Source: Alistipes sp. (GTDB lineage Bacteria; Bacteroidota; Bacteroidia; Bacteroidales; Rikenellaceae). From it: a stretch of 64,000 nt of DNA. The notes beneath the pieces are model-generated. The model was not told the DNA's origin. It did not search any database and saw only the letters and a list, made by a program, of their open reading frames with translations. The position numbers and the translations under genes were made by a program. Below are positions 55,901-64,000 of this stretch, in pieces (position 1 is the stretch's first letter; every line of letters begins with the position of its first letter). Location of the stretch: assembly GCA_017936685.1 (NCBI GenBank), contig JAGBFA010000009.1, forward strand, positions 62,001-126,000, read 5' to 3'.

Positions 55901-56043
55901 ATGACGCTGGCACCGATCATCGGGCCGTTGGCGTCGGTCACCTGTCCCCAGACCTCTACCTTATTCTGCGCCAGCAACATCGATACGGGCGCGAACAGGA
56001 AAAGCGTCGCAAGGAGCAATTTCCTTGTAGAATTGTTTTTCAT
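52978..56043 (-). CDS. SusC-like TonB-dependent outer-membrane transporter
   Basis: 1021 residues with a signal peptide (MKNNSTRKLLLATLFLFAPV, cleavage near LLAQ). A carboxypeptidase-D regulatory-like domain (EVWGQVTDANGPMIGASVIE) is followed by the TonB box DDVVVVGYGVQKKSSVTGAI and plug (LFVVDGIRLSDISGIDPNDI, VLKDAASAAIYGAEAGNGVV). The barrel ends KIVVGLNIQF. It would import oligosaccharides or glycosides delivered by the SusD next door. It sits 107 nt after the carboxylesterase gene and is probably driven from the promoter upstream of that gene, under the divergent hybrid two-component regulator. Confidence 0.95.
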   Translation of the reverse strand: MKNNSTRKLLLATLFLFAPVSMLLAQNKVEVWGQVTDANGPMIGASVIEQGTTNGTTTDVEGRYRMQVKQGATLLFTFLGYETQQVAATPGQHDVTLREEDNRLDDVVVVGYGVQKKSSVTGAISQLKPEDMQNRTITNAQSALQGKTAGVQIIQTSAAPGSSPTIRVRGYSSNVSSNPLFVVDGIRLSDISGIDPNDIASMEVLKDAASAAIYGAEAGNGVVLISTKRGKAGEGKISYDFQWSTQSVARMPKMLNAEQYIDYMTEAGEIKLDKLLSSWDGVTNTNWADVAFGSSSMQKHNISFTNGNERGNYYLSLSYMNNNGIVRGDADTYKRLTATINAEYEIKKWLKVGTTNQVEKYDVRQVSSNNEYGSLLAATLMLDPITPSTYTYDNLPMHMLSALNSGKHLLQDENGNYYAASEFYTGENYHPLVMRDNNVSKSGGFNVNGSIFADFKPVKGLTITSRFGYRLSGAKSSSTDLPFYGNVTQNRDYVSHNAQSSTSIYYQWENFATYARQFGRHNINAMIGMSFQESIYNYVGGSLSANGEDALKKNDPLFYFLNYGSASATKGVSGEETVGAKLSYFGRISYDYAGKYMIQASLRADAADLSQLPASNRWGYFPAVSVGWMISNENFFEPARDVVSSLKIRASWGQNGSLAALNGYMYSTDMTLTNIYPFVPGNNYTPGAAPTSMGNDKLKWETSEQLDFGIDARFFRDRLTLSVDYYEKKTKDLLVTGTKPSLIIGGTTSPINAGKVSNKGWEIDLGWRDNVGDFSYSVRGNIATLKNEVTYIDRSLDRLPGINFHTQTITFFEPGYPVYYFRGYKFAGVDPETGEPTFHNIGKNDKIDDDDLTYIGDAIPDFTYGITLTAAWKGIDLTIFGTGSHGNDVFNCISRPDFPRSNRLKEVFYDNRWTADNKGGTVPAAGAEDMSKYLYSDAMVFDGSFFKIKQIQLGYTFPKQWLQKIFISNLRVYCSLEDYFTFTKYPGFDPEVAANATAGMGVDKGSYPTSKKIVVGLNIQF

Positions 56044-56150
56044 GCTGTTAGTTTTAGGGTTATTGTAAAGTTTGTTTTATTATGACGTCTCCCCCTCTCC
56101 GGCACGGCTTGGCAGGCCGCTGCCGGAGGTCGGGAAAATTCGTTTCGTTG

Positions 56151-57803
56151 TCAGAATCCGCGCGTGGGGAACGATCTCACCACTTCGAGCAGCTCCTTGT
56201 CGTGGTTGTGCAGTACGCGGCACTCGTTGTCGAAATACATCGTGGCTCCGCTCTGGGGCGTATATGCCTCCCATGCGGGCAAGCTATCGACATTGGGGTT
56301 GCCCGTGCGGGCGAAGTTGAGCCATGCCGAACTCATCTTGTCGGCAAGTGCCTGAGCCTCGGTGCCGCCTCCGGTCATCGAGGCGTGGCGTGCCGTGTTG
56401 TCGAATACGAAGGGGATCTCCATGCAGTGCGTGCTGCGCAGCATGCCGTCCATGACGGGCGACTCCCAGCCGAACAGATACATGTAGACGGGTGCGCCCT
56501 GCTGGGCGGCTTTCAGACGTGCCTGCTCCACGGCACCCGGACGGAACACGACATCGATGTCGACGAGGTCTTTGGGCTGGTATCCGGGATACGCCTTGCC
56601 CATCGCCGCAACGAACTCGTCGGTGCGGTCGCCGTATCGGGTTTTCAGATACTCCACGGCCTGCTCCTCGGTGATGGTGCGGAAATAGGGCACGTAGGTG
56701 CTCATCGTAAACTCATGAATCGTGGTACCCACCATCATAGGAATGTCGCGGCTCTGCTCCGGAGCCTGCGGATCGAAGGGCTGTGCCGGCAGCACGATGC
56801 CGTCTACGGTGGGTGCCCAGCCGAAGATGAAGGTCGATATGCCCTCCTTCTCGGCTTCGGCCTTGACGCTGGCTATCGCCTTCTCGCCGGCTGCGAGCAG
56901 CTGCTCGTAGGGAATGCTCTTCAATTTGCCTGCCTCGGCGGGGGTCAGTCCCAGCTGGCGGAGCACTTCGGCACCGATGCGGCGCGAATACTTGCTCTCC
57001 ATTGTGCGGAGCATCGAACCGCTCTGCACGATGGCCTTGTGGAACAGTCCGGCAGCCGAAGGCGTGGCCATAAGCGTCGACACCTTGCCGCCGCCGCCCG
57101 ACTGGCCGAATATGGTTACGTTAGAGGGATCGCCTCCGAACGCCTCGATATTGCGGTTGACCCATTGCAGTGCGGCCACTAAATCCAGAAGACCGGCGTT
57201 GCCCGACGATGCGTACTCCTCGCCGCAATCCGAGAGGTCGAGGAAACCCAGTACGTTGAGACGATGGTTGAGCGTTACGACCACCACGTCGCCCTTGCGG
57301 GCGAGATTGGCACCGTCGTATGACGGCAGCTCCTGTCCGCTGCCCGCAGCGTAACCGCCGCCGTGCAGCCAGACCATGACGGGACGCTTCGCTCCGTCGG
57401 CCAGAGCAGGAGTCCAGATATTGACCCTGAGACAATCCTCGCCCGGGTGTCCGTCGTCCCAGTCGAATGCGAACGAGTGCTCGTCGCTCTGCCAGCCGCC
57501 GCGCACGGCCTGCGGGCATGTGGGGCCGAATGCACGGCAACTGCGTATGCCCTCCCATTTCTCGGGAGCCTGCGGCGGCATGAACCGCTCGGCACGGGCG
57601 TATGGCACACCCTTAAATATATATAGTCCCGACTGTACGTATCCGGCAACTTTGCCCGATTCGGTGGTCGTCACTGCCGTTTGCGACGAGGCTTCGATCC
57701 GACTTGATTCTCCGGCCTCGGCTTTGTCTGCTCGGGCGGCTCCGCCGCATGCGGAGAAGAGCAGGGTACCCCCTGCCAGCAATAATTGAATGATAGGTCT
57801 CAT
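56151..57803 (-). CDS. Type-B carboxylesterase lipoprotein
   Basis: 550 residues. MRPIIQLLLAGGTLLFSACG is a lipoprotein signal with Cys near 19. The alpha/beta-hydrolase has the carboxylesterase-B signatures GVPYARAERF near 69, GEDCLRVNIWTPAL near 120, VWLHGGGYAAGSGQ near 143 (oxyanion hole), and the nucleophile block VTIFGQSGGGGKVSTL near 230; the usual GESAGG is here GQSGGG. The His region is probably STHCMEIPFVFDN near 460. It should hydrolyse esters of sugars or aromatic acids. It is the first gene of the minus-strand locus, facing the regulator. Confidence 0.9.
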   Translation of the reverse strand: MRPIIQLLLAGGTLLFSACGGAARADKAEAGESSRIEASSQTAVTTTESGKVAGYVQSGLYIFKGVPYARAERFMPPQAPEKWEGIRSCRAFGPTCPQAVRGGWQSDEHSFAFDWDDGHPGEDCLRVNIWTPALADGAKRPVMVWLHGGGYAAGSGQELPSYDGANLARKGDVVVVTLNHRLNVLGFLDLSDCGEEYASSGNAGLLDLVAALQWVNRNIEAFGGDPSNVTIFGQSGGGGKVSTLMATPSAAGLFHKAIVQSGSMLRTMESKYSRRIGAEVLRQLGLTPAEAGKLKSIPYEQLLAAGEKAIASVKAEAEKEGISTFIFGWAPTVDGIVLPAQPFDPQAPEQSRDIPMMVGTTIHEFTMSTYVPYFRTITEEQAVEYLKTRYGDRTDEFVAAMGKAYPGYQPKDLVDIDVVFRPGAVEQARLKAAQQGAPVYMYLFGWESPVMDGMLRSTHCMEIPFVFDNTARHASMTGGGTEAQALADKMSSAWLNFARTGNPNVDSLPAWEAYTPQSGATMYFDNECRVLHNHDKELLEVVRSFPTRGF

Positions 57804-57825
57804 AGTTTGTAGTTTTAAGGTATGA

Positions 57826-57833
57826 CAAAATTA
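57826..57833 (-). promoter_or_regulatory. Candidate -7 box for the esterase-SusCD operon
   Basis: On the minus strand TAATTTTG fits TAnnTTTG exactly, 22 nt before the carboxylesterase start. The expected -33 TTTG is not seen, which is common where a hybrid two-component regulator activates transcription. Confidence 0.45.
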
Positions 57834-58014
57834 TATTGTTTTATCGTGACCGGCTTTGCCCTGTATTCAAAAGTGTTGTCCGTATCGCCTTAATGCATCT
57901 CATGCGTTCAAAAAGTTGTAAAATCGTTCAAATCGCATTTTATTCCATTTTATTCTTTGAAGTTTTTGAATTTATGCGTAACTTTCTTATGTGAAAACCT
58001 CGCTTGGGATTGCC

Positions 58015-61000
58015 ATGAAACTTACTAACCTGCTTTTCATAGGCTTGATGCTTCTGTCGGCCGCTGCATGCGGCGGCTCGGGCCGCTGCGACAGCCATCG
58101 TATAGAAACGGACAACACACTGTTCTCCGGCGACATATCCAACCAACAGATTTCCGCTTTTGCCGAAGATGCGCAGGGACATATTTGGATCGGCACGTTT
58201 CGCGGACTGAACAAATACAACGCCCACGAGTATCAGCAATATTTCTGTACGGACGATTCGCTCAGTCTGCCCGACAACCAGATCAAGGACTTGATGCTCG
58301 ACTCGCGGCAGCGGCTTTGGGTGGCTACGGTCAACGGCCCTGCATTATATACGGACAGGGACAATTTCCGACGCATACCGATCTACTCCTCCGACAAGAA
58401 TGTCCTGCAACTGTTGGAGGACAGCACGGGGCATATATTTTCCATGACGCGCAACGCGCTATATGAATATGACGAAGATTGCGGAAAGATGGTCGAGCTT
58501 GTATCCGATCTCGATCCCTACAACACATTCTGTGTTAGGAGCCATATCGATTCGAACAATCGTCTGTGGATCGTCAACGGCATGAGCATGCGTTGTTTCG
58601 ACCTAAAATCCCGCCGCCAGACGGAAGAGATGCAGCTCTACGGCTTCCCCTATCTGTCGTATCTGCACGAAGGCCGTTACATGTATCTAGCCAGCAGTTT
58701 CGCATGCGGCGTTTTCGATACGCAGACCCGCCAGTTCAGCGAAATGCCCGAGGCGATACGCCGGCACCCGCTCTTCGATCCGACCGATGTGGAGTCCATT
58801 CACCCCTACAACGACGACTGCCTGCTTTTCGGCACGGTCGGGCACGGCATGTTCTGTTACGATTTCGTTCGCGGGACGTGCATTCATCAGACCGAAACGG
58901 GGTTTCCGTTCGAGGTGCCCTCGTTCAAGATCCGCAATATGTTTACCGATTCTCAGCGCAACCTGTGGATCGGCTCCGAAGATCAGGGCTATACGGTACG
59001 CTACCATTACAAGACCAACTTCAACAACAACAACTATCTGCGTACCAGTTTGGAGAACAAGTCGGTGGTCTCGGTGGTCAACGACGCGGAGTCGAGGCTG
59101 TGGATCGCCACGCTGATGGACGGATTGTATATCTACGACTTGCAGCGGCAGCGGCTCGACCGGCACCCGACGAGCGAGCTTTTCCCCGGTGAGAAGCAGC
59201 GCAAGGTCTATATAAAACGTCTGATGGTCGACCGCGACGGGGCGGTCTGGGCTGCCGCCACCAACAATCAGGTGCTCAGATTCCGCTGCCGCAACGGGGC
59301 GTTGCGCATCGAGGCGCGGTATGATATATTCCTGCCCATGTCGCTGGCGCAGGACAGCGAAGGAACGATATGGGTGGGAACGGCGACCAACTACCTCCAT
59401 GCCCTTTATCCGTGCGCGACAGAGTTCGAATCGCTGCGTGTTTTCGAGGAGGGGTTCGTGTTCATACCCGATATTATGCCGCTCGGCGACGGGTCGCTTC
59501 TGGTTTCGGCCTTCAACCAACCGCTCAAACGCATCGTGTCGCGTCAGGTCGAGGATCTGCCATTCGCCGACGACTCGTTCGATAGCTGTATCCGCCGATC
59601 GGTGTTCATTCCCACCACGCTCTTCGAAGACAGCCGCGGAGATATCTGGATAGGTACGATCAGCAACGGACTGTTGCGCTATGACCCGTCGCAGAAGCAC
59701 ATGTATTCCGTTCCGGGTACCTCGTGTCTCGACATATCGGCTATCGAGGAGGATCTCGGCGGCGGATTGTGGATCACCACCCAGTACGGCATGAACAAGT
59801 ACGACCGCCAGACAGGACGTTTCACCAGCTACTATGCGTCGGACGGTCTGGGCGGCAACCAGTTCTACGAACGTTCGTCCTGCTGCCTGCCCGACGGCAC
59901 GCTCGTCTTCGGCGGTACGCACGGACTCACGATATTCGATCCGTTGGCCGTACAGACCAAACACCGTATTCCGCTCGTTTTCGAGAATCTGCGCATACAC
60001 AACTCGCTCGTCTCTCCTGACGACGACGGCCCGATCGACAGACATCTGTCCTACAACCCCGAGATACGATTGAGCCACGATCAAAACGGATTCAGCATCT
60101 CGTTCGCCGCGCTGGAATACTGCGAATACAGCCGCGTGCACTATCATTACATGCTGGAAGGCTTCGACGACTACTGGATCGAGGCGCGCAACAGCCATGA
60201 AGCCAACTATGCCAACCTGCCGGCCGGACGTTATCGTTTTAGGGTGAAGATCACAAGCAACGACGAGAGTGTCGTCGAGACCGAAACGTCGATTCCGGTG
60301 ATAATCGAACCTGCGCCGTGGCGGACATGGTGGGCATACGTCTGCTATGCGGCGGCCATTGCGGTGCTGTTGTGGCTGCTGATAGGCTCGTGGCATCGCA
60401 TTCGTGCCGGAAAGGCCGCCGTCCGTGCGGCCGAACGCGAAAAGGAGGAGGAGCGGCGCATGAACGAGATGATACGCAGTTTCTTTTCGAACATCTCGCA
60501 TGAGTTCCGCACGCCGCTGACGATGATCTCGGGTCCCGTCTCACAGCTATGCGACGATCCGGGCATGTCGGACAACAACCGTCAGCTGCTGCGCATAGTG
60601 CGTCGCAGCACCGACCGCATGTTGGAGCTTGTCAATCAGCAGATGGATTTCGGCAAGCTCGAAAACGACACGCTCGTATTGAAAGTGCGGCGCATGGATA
60701 TTATCAAGGTGTTGCAGCGGCGCATCGACATATTCCGCGTCAATGCCGCCACTAAGGGCATCACGCTCCAAACCTACGGATTGGAGGGGACGTGCGATGT
60801 GTGGCTCGACGAAGACAAGCAGGATAAGATTTTCGGTAATCTCATGTCCAACGCTCTCAAATTCACCCCGGGCAACGGCCGCATCGAGGTGCGTTTCGAT
60901 CTGATCGGGCTCCAAGAAGCCGCACTCCTTTTCCCCGGAGACGAGGGCATCAGATATACACGCTACATCAAGGTTTCCGTGGCCAATACCGGTGTCGGCA

Positions 61001-62064
61001 TTCCCGAGGAGCAGCGCGAAAAGATATTCGAACGCTACTACCGCATCGACAACCGCACCGGCGGCAGCTACAACTACGGCACAGGCATAGGCCTATACTA
61101 TACGCGCAGTCTGGTCGAACTGCACCACGGACGCATACGCGTATTCGATTTGGAGGAGCGTGAGGGTGCGGTATTCACCTTCATACTGCCTATGGACGAC
61201 GAGGCATACACCGAGCAGGAGCGCACTGCGGAGCCTGCGACGCAGACTCCCTCACCCGAACCGATAGCCGTGCCGCCGACCGTCGCGGCCCCAGAGCCGT
61301 CAGACGATCGGGATATGAAAAGCGTGCTTGTGCTCGATGACGATGCCGAGGTGGTCAACTATCTGAGGACGCTGCTGGCTCCCTATTACAGGGTTTTGGG
61401 CTGTTTCGATGCCGACGAGGCACTGCGTCTGATCGATGCCGAGGCTCCCGATTTAGTGCTGAGCGATGTGGTGCTGCCAGGCATGAACGGATACGCATTC
61501 TGCCGCCGCATCAAGGAGGACGCACAGCTGTGCCATATTCCGGTAATATTGGTAACGGCCAAGACACAGGTCGAAGATCAGGTCGAAGGACTCGATATGG
61601 GTGCCGACGCTTATGTGACCAAGCCCTTCGAGCCGAGTTATCTTCTTGCGCTGGTCAAGTCGCAGCTCAAACACAGCGAGCGTGTGCGTCTGCGACTCGG
61701 GCAGTCGACCCAGACCGAGAAGATCGAGGAGGACCTGCTCACGCCGCAGGACAAGGCGTTCATGACCGAGCTGTACAGACTTATGGAGACCGAACTGTCC
61801 AACTCCGAGTTCGACATAGCCTGCGCCATAGAGGCGTTGCGAATCTCCCGCACCAAGTTCTTCTATAAGATCAAGGGTCTGACGGGCGAGAATCCCAGCG
61901 CATTCTTCAAGACATACAAGCTCAATCGCGCCGCCGAGTTGATTCTGGAAGGACGCTATACGATCTCCGAGATTGCCGACATGACGGGATTCTCGTCGTT
62001 GTCCCACTTCTCCAAGAGCTTCAAAAAGCAGTTCGGCCAAGCTCCGAGCGAGTATCACGGATAG
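58015..62064 (+). CDS. Hybrid two-component system regulator (HTCS) of the adjacent utilisation locus
   Basis: 1349 residues from ATG 58015; a GTG 24 nt upstream would add eight residues. The N-terminal signal (MKLTNLLFIGLMLLSAAACG) leads into a periplasmic two-propeller sensor with Reg_prop repeats (NQQISAFAEDAQGHIWIGTF, FEDSRGDIWIGTISNGLL) and a Y_Y_Y domain (NSHEANYANLPAGRYRFRVK). A membrane helix lies near 771 (WWAYVCYAAAIAVLLWLLIG). The HisKA His is in FFSNISHEFRTPLTM near 829, followed by an HATPase. The receiver starts KSVLVLDDDAEVV near 1102, with its Asp in LVLSDVVLPGMNG. A C-terminal AraC HTH ends FSKSFKKQFGQAPSEYHG. Binding of a glycan breakdown product should activate the divergent operon. 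The lipobox-like AACG in the signal is odd for an inner-membrane sensor. Confidence 0.95.
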   Translation: MKLTNLLFIGLMLLSAAACGGSGRCDSHRIETDNTLFSGDISNQQISAFAEDAQGHIWIGTFRGLNKYNAHEYQQYFCTDDSLSLPDNQIKDLMLDSRQRLWVATVNGPALYTDRDNFRRIPIYSSDKNVLQLLEDSTGHIFSMTRNALYEYDEDCGKMVELVSDLDPYNTFCVRSHIDSNNRLWIVNGMSMRCFDLKSRRQTEEMQLYGFPYLSYLHEGRYMYLASSFACGVFDTQTRQFSEMPEAIRRHPLFDPTDVESIHPYNDDCLLFGTVGHGMFCYDFVRGTCIHQTETGFPFEVPSFKIRNMFTDSQRNLWIGSEDQGYTVRYHYKTNFNNNNYLRTSLENKSVVSVVNDAESRLWIATLMDGLYIYDLQRQRLDRHPTSELFPGEKQRKVYIKRLMVDRDGAVWAAATNNQVLRFRCRNGALRIEARYDIFLPMSLAQDSEGTIWVGTATNYLHALYPCATEFESLRVFEEGFVFIPDIMPLGDGSLLVSAFNQPLKRIVSRQVEDLPFADDSFDSCIRRSVFIPTTLFEDSRGDIWIGTISNGLLRYDPSQKHMYSVPGTSCLDISAIEEDLGGGLWITTQYGMNKYDRQTGRFTSYYASDGLGGNQFYERSSCCLPDGTLVFGGTHGLTIFDPLAVQTKHRIPLVFENLRIHNSLVSPDDDGPIDRHLSYNPEIRLSHDQNGFSISFAALEYCEYSRVHYHYMLEGFDDYWIEARNSHEANYANLPAGRYRFRVKITSNDESVVETETSIPVIIEPAPWRTWWAYVCYAAAIAVLLWLLIGSWHRIRAGKAAVRAAEREKEEERRMNEMIRSFFSNISHEFRTPLTMISGPVSQLCDDPGMSDNNRQLLRIVRRSTDRMLELVNQQMDFGKLENDTLVLKVRRMDIIKVLQRRIDIFRVNAATKGITLQTYGLEGTCDVWLDEDKQDKIFGNLMSNALKFTPGNGRIEVRFDLIGLQEAALLFPGDEGIRYTRYIKVSVANTGVGIPEEQREKIFERYYRIDNRTGGSYNYGTGIGLYYTRSLVELHHGRIRVFDLEEREGAVFTFILPMDDEAYTEQERTAEPATQTPSPEPIAVPPTVAAPEPSDDRDMKSVLVLDDDAEVVNYLRTLLAPYYRVLGCFDADEALRLIDAEAPDLVLSDVVLPGMNGYAFCRRIKEDAQLCHIPVILVTAKTQVEDQVEGLDMGADAYVTKPFEPSYLLALVKSQLKHSERVRLRLGQSTQTEKIEEDLLTPQDKAFMTELYRLMETELSNSEFDIACAIEALRISRTKFFYKIKGLTGENPSAFFKTYKLNRAAELILEGRYTISEIADMTGFSSLSHFSKSFKKQFGQAPSEYHG

Positions 62065-62134
62065 CTGCCGTGCGGATTGGGTTTGCCTTTTCGAGCGCGA
62101 GCGAAGATTCTGTGCAAGACTATTCCCGCAGTGC

Positions 62135-62446
62135 TGTCATTCTGAGTGGAATGAAATGTAGCGAACCTGCGACAAACCCACCCTGTCATGTTGAGCGGAG
62201 CGAAACATGACCTGTCGGGATAGTCATTCTGAGGAGTGCGGGACGCACGACGTGAGAATCTCATTTCGGACGGCAAATGCCCGAACATCGAATCGCGCTT
62301 CCGACGGCGAGACTCCCACGTCGCCTGCGGCTCCTCGGAGTGACAGTTTTTGTGCCATGTCATTTCGAGCGCGAGCGAGAAATCTGTGCGCGACTATTTC
62401 CATTGTCTTGTCTTCCACAGATGTCTAGTCTTGCTCGACATGACAG
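62135..62446 (+). repeat. Nested TGTCATTCTGA / GAGGAGTGCGG hairpin repeats
   Basis: TGTCATTCTGAGTGGAATG and TGTCATGTTGAGCGG start two left arms. GTCATTCTGAGGAGTGCGG begins the inner unit, which closes at GCGGCTCCTCGGAGTGACA near 62345, and CGACATGACA closes near 62446. The 514-nt gap after the regulator holds only these repeats and element H. Confidence 0.6.
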
Positions 62447-62481
62447 GGCGATGGAACCGTCTACAAAGAGTTATGCGCCAA

Positions 62482-62575
62482 TTTTTCATCAAAATGCCCG
62501 GACAGGTTGTACTTGACGTACTACCTGTTCGGGCAGTTGAGTGCGCGGCAGTAGAATGCCGCTTTTCACGAAAAA
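62482..62575 (-). repeat. Covarying inverted-repeat element, copy H
   Basis: Read on the minus strand it starts TTTTTCGTGAAAAGCGGC, 3 nt after the GH27 stop codon, and ends ATTTTGATGAAAAA. The inner stem GCCCGAACAGGTAGTAC / GTACAACCTGTCCGGGC is fully paired, with changed bases compared with copies A and E. Confidence 0.8.
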
Positions 62576-62578
62576 GAA

Positions 62579-64000
62579 TCAGTAGGTGCGGGCATGCGTA
62601 TTCCCCGGCGACAAACGCACGAAGACAACACCGTGAGGAGCAACCGTCTGCTCGAAGCGATCGGTGCAGCCGACCTCGGCTACATCGGCCTGCCGCCACA
62701 GGTCGCGGACGGTGATGCGTTCGCTCCACAAGCCGAGCGAGCGCGGCACGATGCCGATCTTCATGGGTTTCTCGGAGCGGTTGAACATACCCACGGCCAG
62801 CGAACCGTCTTCGAGATTCTTGACGTAGGTCACATAATCGTCGCCCATATAGTAGGGTGTGGCACGCACGCCGAGCGGATCCTGCAACACGTCGTTCACC
62901 TCGCAGTTGCACAACAGGCTCAGCGTAAAGTCGTCGAGCTGCGACATGTCGCCGCCGATAAGCATGGGTGAGGCCAGCAGCGTCCAGAGCGTGATGTGGG
63001 TGAACTGCTCGTCGGGCGTGAGTTTGGTCGGGTGGAGATTGGGACCCCAGCCCACCATGCCCACCACGAGCATATCGGCATCGGCCCAGTGCCCGGGCGA
63101 GTTGAAGGCCGCCCAACGATATTGCGCCTCGAAGCCTATCTTGCTGATGCTTGCCCAGTTGTCGCGTATGTCGCCCGTGGTGCGCCAGCACTCGGCCAGC
63201 GATGCCCAGTGCTGCGCGTCGGCGAAAGGTGCCGAGTTGGAGAGACTGTACACTATATCGCGGCCTGTGGCGTGCAGAGCGTCGGCCATCTCCTTGGTGT
63301 AGTAGTAGTCGTTGGGCTTCCAGTCGTATTTGAGATAGTCGACGCCCCAATCGGCCCATGTGCGGGCATCGACCTCGGCAAACGAATAGCGTCCGTGGCG
63401 ATAGTGCTCCTTGCGCACCTTGTTGCCCGTGGGATCCTCGGCCGTGACATATTTGTAGTTCTCGTTGCAGATGCCCTGCTCGATCCAGTCGTAGGTGCCG
63501 TCGGCGTTGTCGCATTGCGTACCCACATGGCCGGCGTAGGTGCCTATCCACGGGCCCGAGTAGATGCCGAACTTCAAGCCCATGGCATGTATCTCATCGG
63601 AGAGGGCCTTCATGTCGGGGAACTTGCGGTTGGGCTCGATATGACGGTCGTCGCCCTCGCGTCGACCCTGCCAGCCGTCGTCGATGTTGATATACGACCA
63701 GCCGAAGTCCACAAGACGCTTGTCGACCATGGCGCGGGCCGAGGCCAGCACCTTCTCCTGGCTCACGCTGTTGCCCCAGCAGTTCCACGAGTTCCAGCCC
63801 ATGGGCGGGGTGAGGGCTATGCGGTCGCCCACGACGATGCGCAGATCGCGCTGGTCGACACCTAACGAGTTGACGGCACGCAGCGTTATGCAATACTCGC
63901 CGCGCTCCGAGAGACGGCCGGTGATGATGCCCGTTTCGGCATCGAGCGTGATGCCCTCGGGCATGTTGTCGGCCTCGAAGCGCATGGGACGCTCGCCGCT
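62579..64000 (-). CDS. Alpha-galactosidase, GH27, with N-terminal putative Ig domain (5' end beyond the window)
   Basis: The visible 473 codons begin inside a He_PIG-like Ig domain (ADNMPEGITLDAETGIITGR) and then enter a GH27 barrel. TPPMGWNSWNCWGNSVSQEK is the family start, DDGWQGRREGDDRHIEPNRK follows, then LKFGIYSGPWIGTYAGH. VDYLKYDWKPNDYYY contains the nucleophile Asp, and HWADADMLVVG the acid/base Asp. A C-terminal beta domain ends at TY. It should remove terminal alpha-galactose. The frame is open to the window edge, so its start and signal peptide are not seen. It is not part of the GH3/GH31 operon, being beyond the regulator and a repeat block. Confidence 0.92.
   Translation of the reverse strand, partial: SGERPMRFEADNMPEGITLDAETGIITGRLSERGEYCITLRAVNSLGVDQRDLRIVVGDRIALTPPMGWNSWNCWGNSVSQEKVLASARAMVDKRLVDFGWSYINIDDGWQGRREGDDRHIEPNRKFPDMKALSDEIHAMGLKFGIYSGPWIGTYAGHVGTQCDNADGTYDWIEQGICNENYKYVTAEDPTGNKVRKEHYRHGRYSFAEVDARTWADWGVDYLKYDWKPNDYYYTKEMADALHATGRDIVYSLSNSAPFADAQHWASLAECWRTTGDIRDNWASISKIGFEAQYRWAAFNSPGHWADADMLVVGMVGWGPNLHPTKLTPDEQFTHITLWTLLASPMLIGGDMSQLDDFTLSLLCNCEVNDVLQDPLGVRATPYYMGDDYVTYVKNLEDGSLAVGMFNRSEKPMKIGIVPRSLGLWSERITVRDLWRQADVAEVGCTDRFEQTVAPHGVVFVRLSPGNTHARTY

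Noticed and set aside
62055..62715. Open frames in the gap after the hybrid regulator
   Set aside because: They are built of the nested hairpin repeats and element H; peptides match those in the other gaps.

Overview
The window looks like a chromosomal segment of a high-GC gut Bacteroidales, plausibly an Alistipes-type organism. Support comes from two SusC/SusD pairs, a hybrid two-component regulator, many lipoprotein signal peptides, (TTTG)-19/20-(TAnnTTTG) promoters, and GC-rich core genes. The genus is an inference; no rRNA marker is present.

Region 1 (1-16912, plus strand after a divergent LacI regulator) is a ribose/nucleoside scavenging locus. It holds ribokinase, a one-piece fusion of a GRP-family (glucose/ribose porter) transporter with a nucleoside hydrolase, a SusC/SusD pair, a fimbrillin-like surface lipoprotein, a calcineurin-like phosphoesterase lipoprotein, a second Ig-like lipoprotein and a secreted beta-propeller-like protein. 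The inferred flow is removal of phosphate outside, uptake through SusCD, import and glycosidic cleavage by the fusion protein, then phosphorylation of ribose. Two matching LacI-type operators flank the leader.

Region 2 (17330-33957) is a surface-polysaccharide locus behind a sigma-ABfr-type promoter and a ~370-nt structured leader. GC-rich backbone genes (wecC at the front; an (alpha/alpha)6-like protein, wecG/tagA, initiating sugar transferase, wecB and a nucleotidyltransferase-like gene at the back) enclose an AT-richer cassette: two acetyltransferases, Wzx, an FrhB-like/pyruvyl-transferase pair, two GT4 enzymes, a Wzy candidate and a TupA-like ATP-grasp protein. The polymer probably contains ManNAcA, acetyl groups and pyruvate. 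The two acetyltransferases carry G10 and C9 tracts at equivalent N-terminal positions. The G10 tract puts the first gene out of frame, which is a strong sign of phase variation. A strong terminator ends the locus.

Region 3 (33958-36630) is housekeeping: dciA-like and recF (minus), then a TPR membrane protein and a RibH-like protein whose active-site motifs are gone.

Region 4 (37217-62064) is a polysaccharide utilisation locus on the minus strand: carboxylesterase, SusC, SusD, a lipoprotein esterase, a second CE1-like esterase, three GH3 enzymes and a GH31. A divergent hybrid two-component regulator lies beside it. It is rich in esterases and exo-acting enzymes, with no visible endo-glycanase. 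A GH27 alpha-galactosidase running off the right edge is separate.

The large intergenic gaps (15.1-15.7, 16.9-17.3, 29.8-30.2, 36.6-37.4, 42.5-43.3, 62.1-62.6 kb) are filled with dispersed repeats. The main family is a ~95-200 bp element with terminal inverted repeats and an inner hairpin that covaries between eight copies; at four of five loci it sits at a stop codon.
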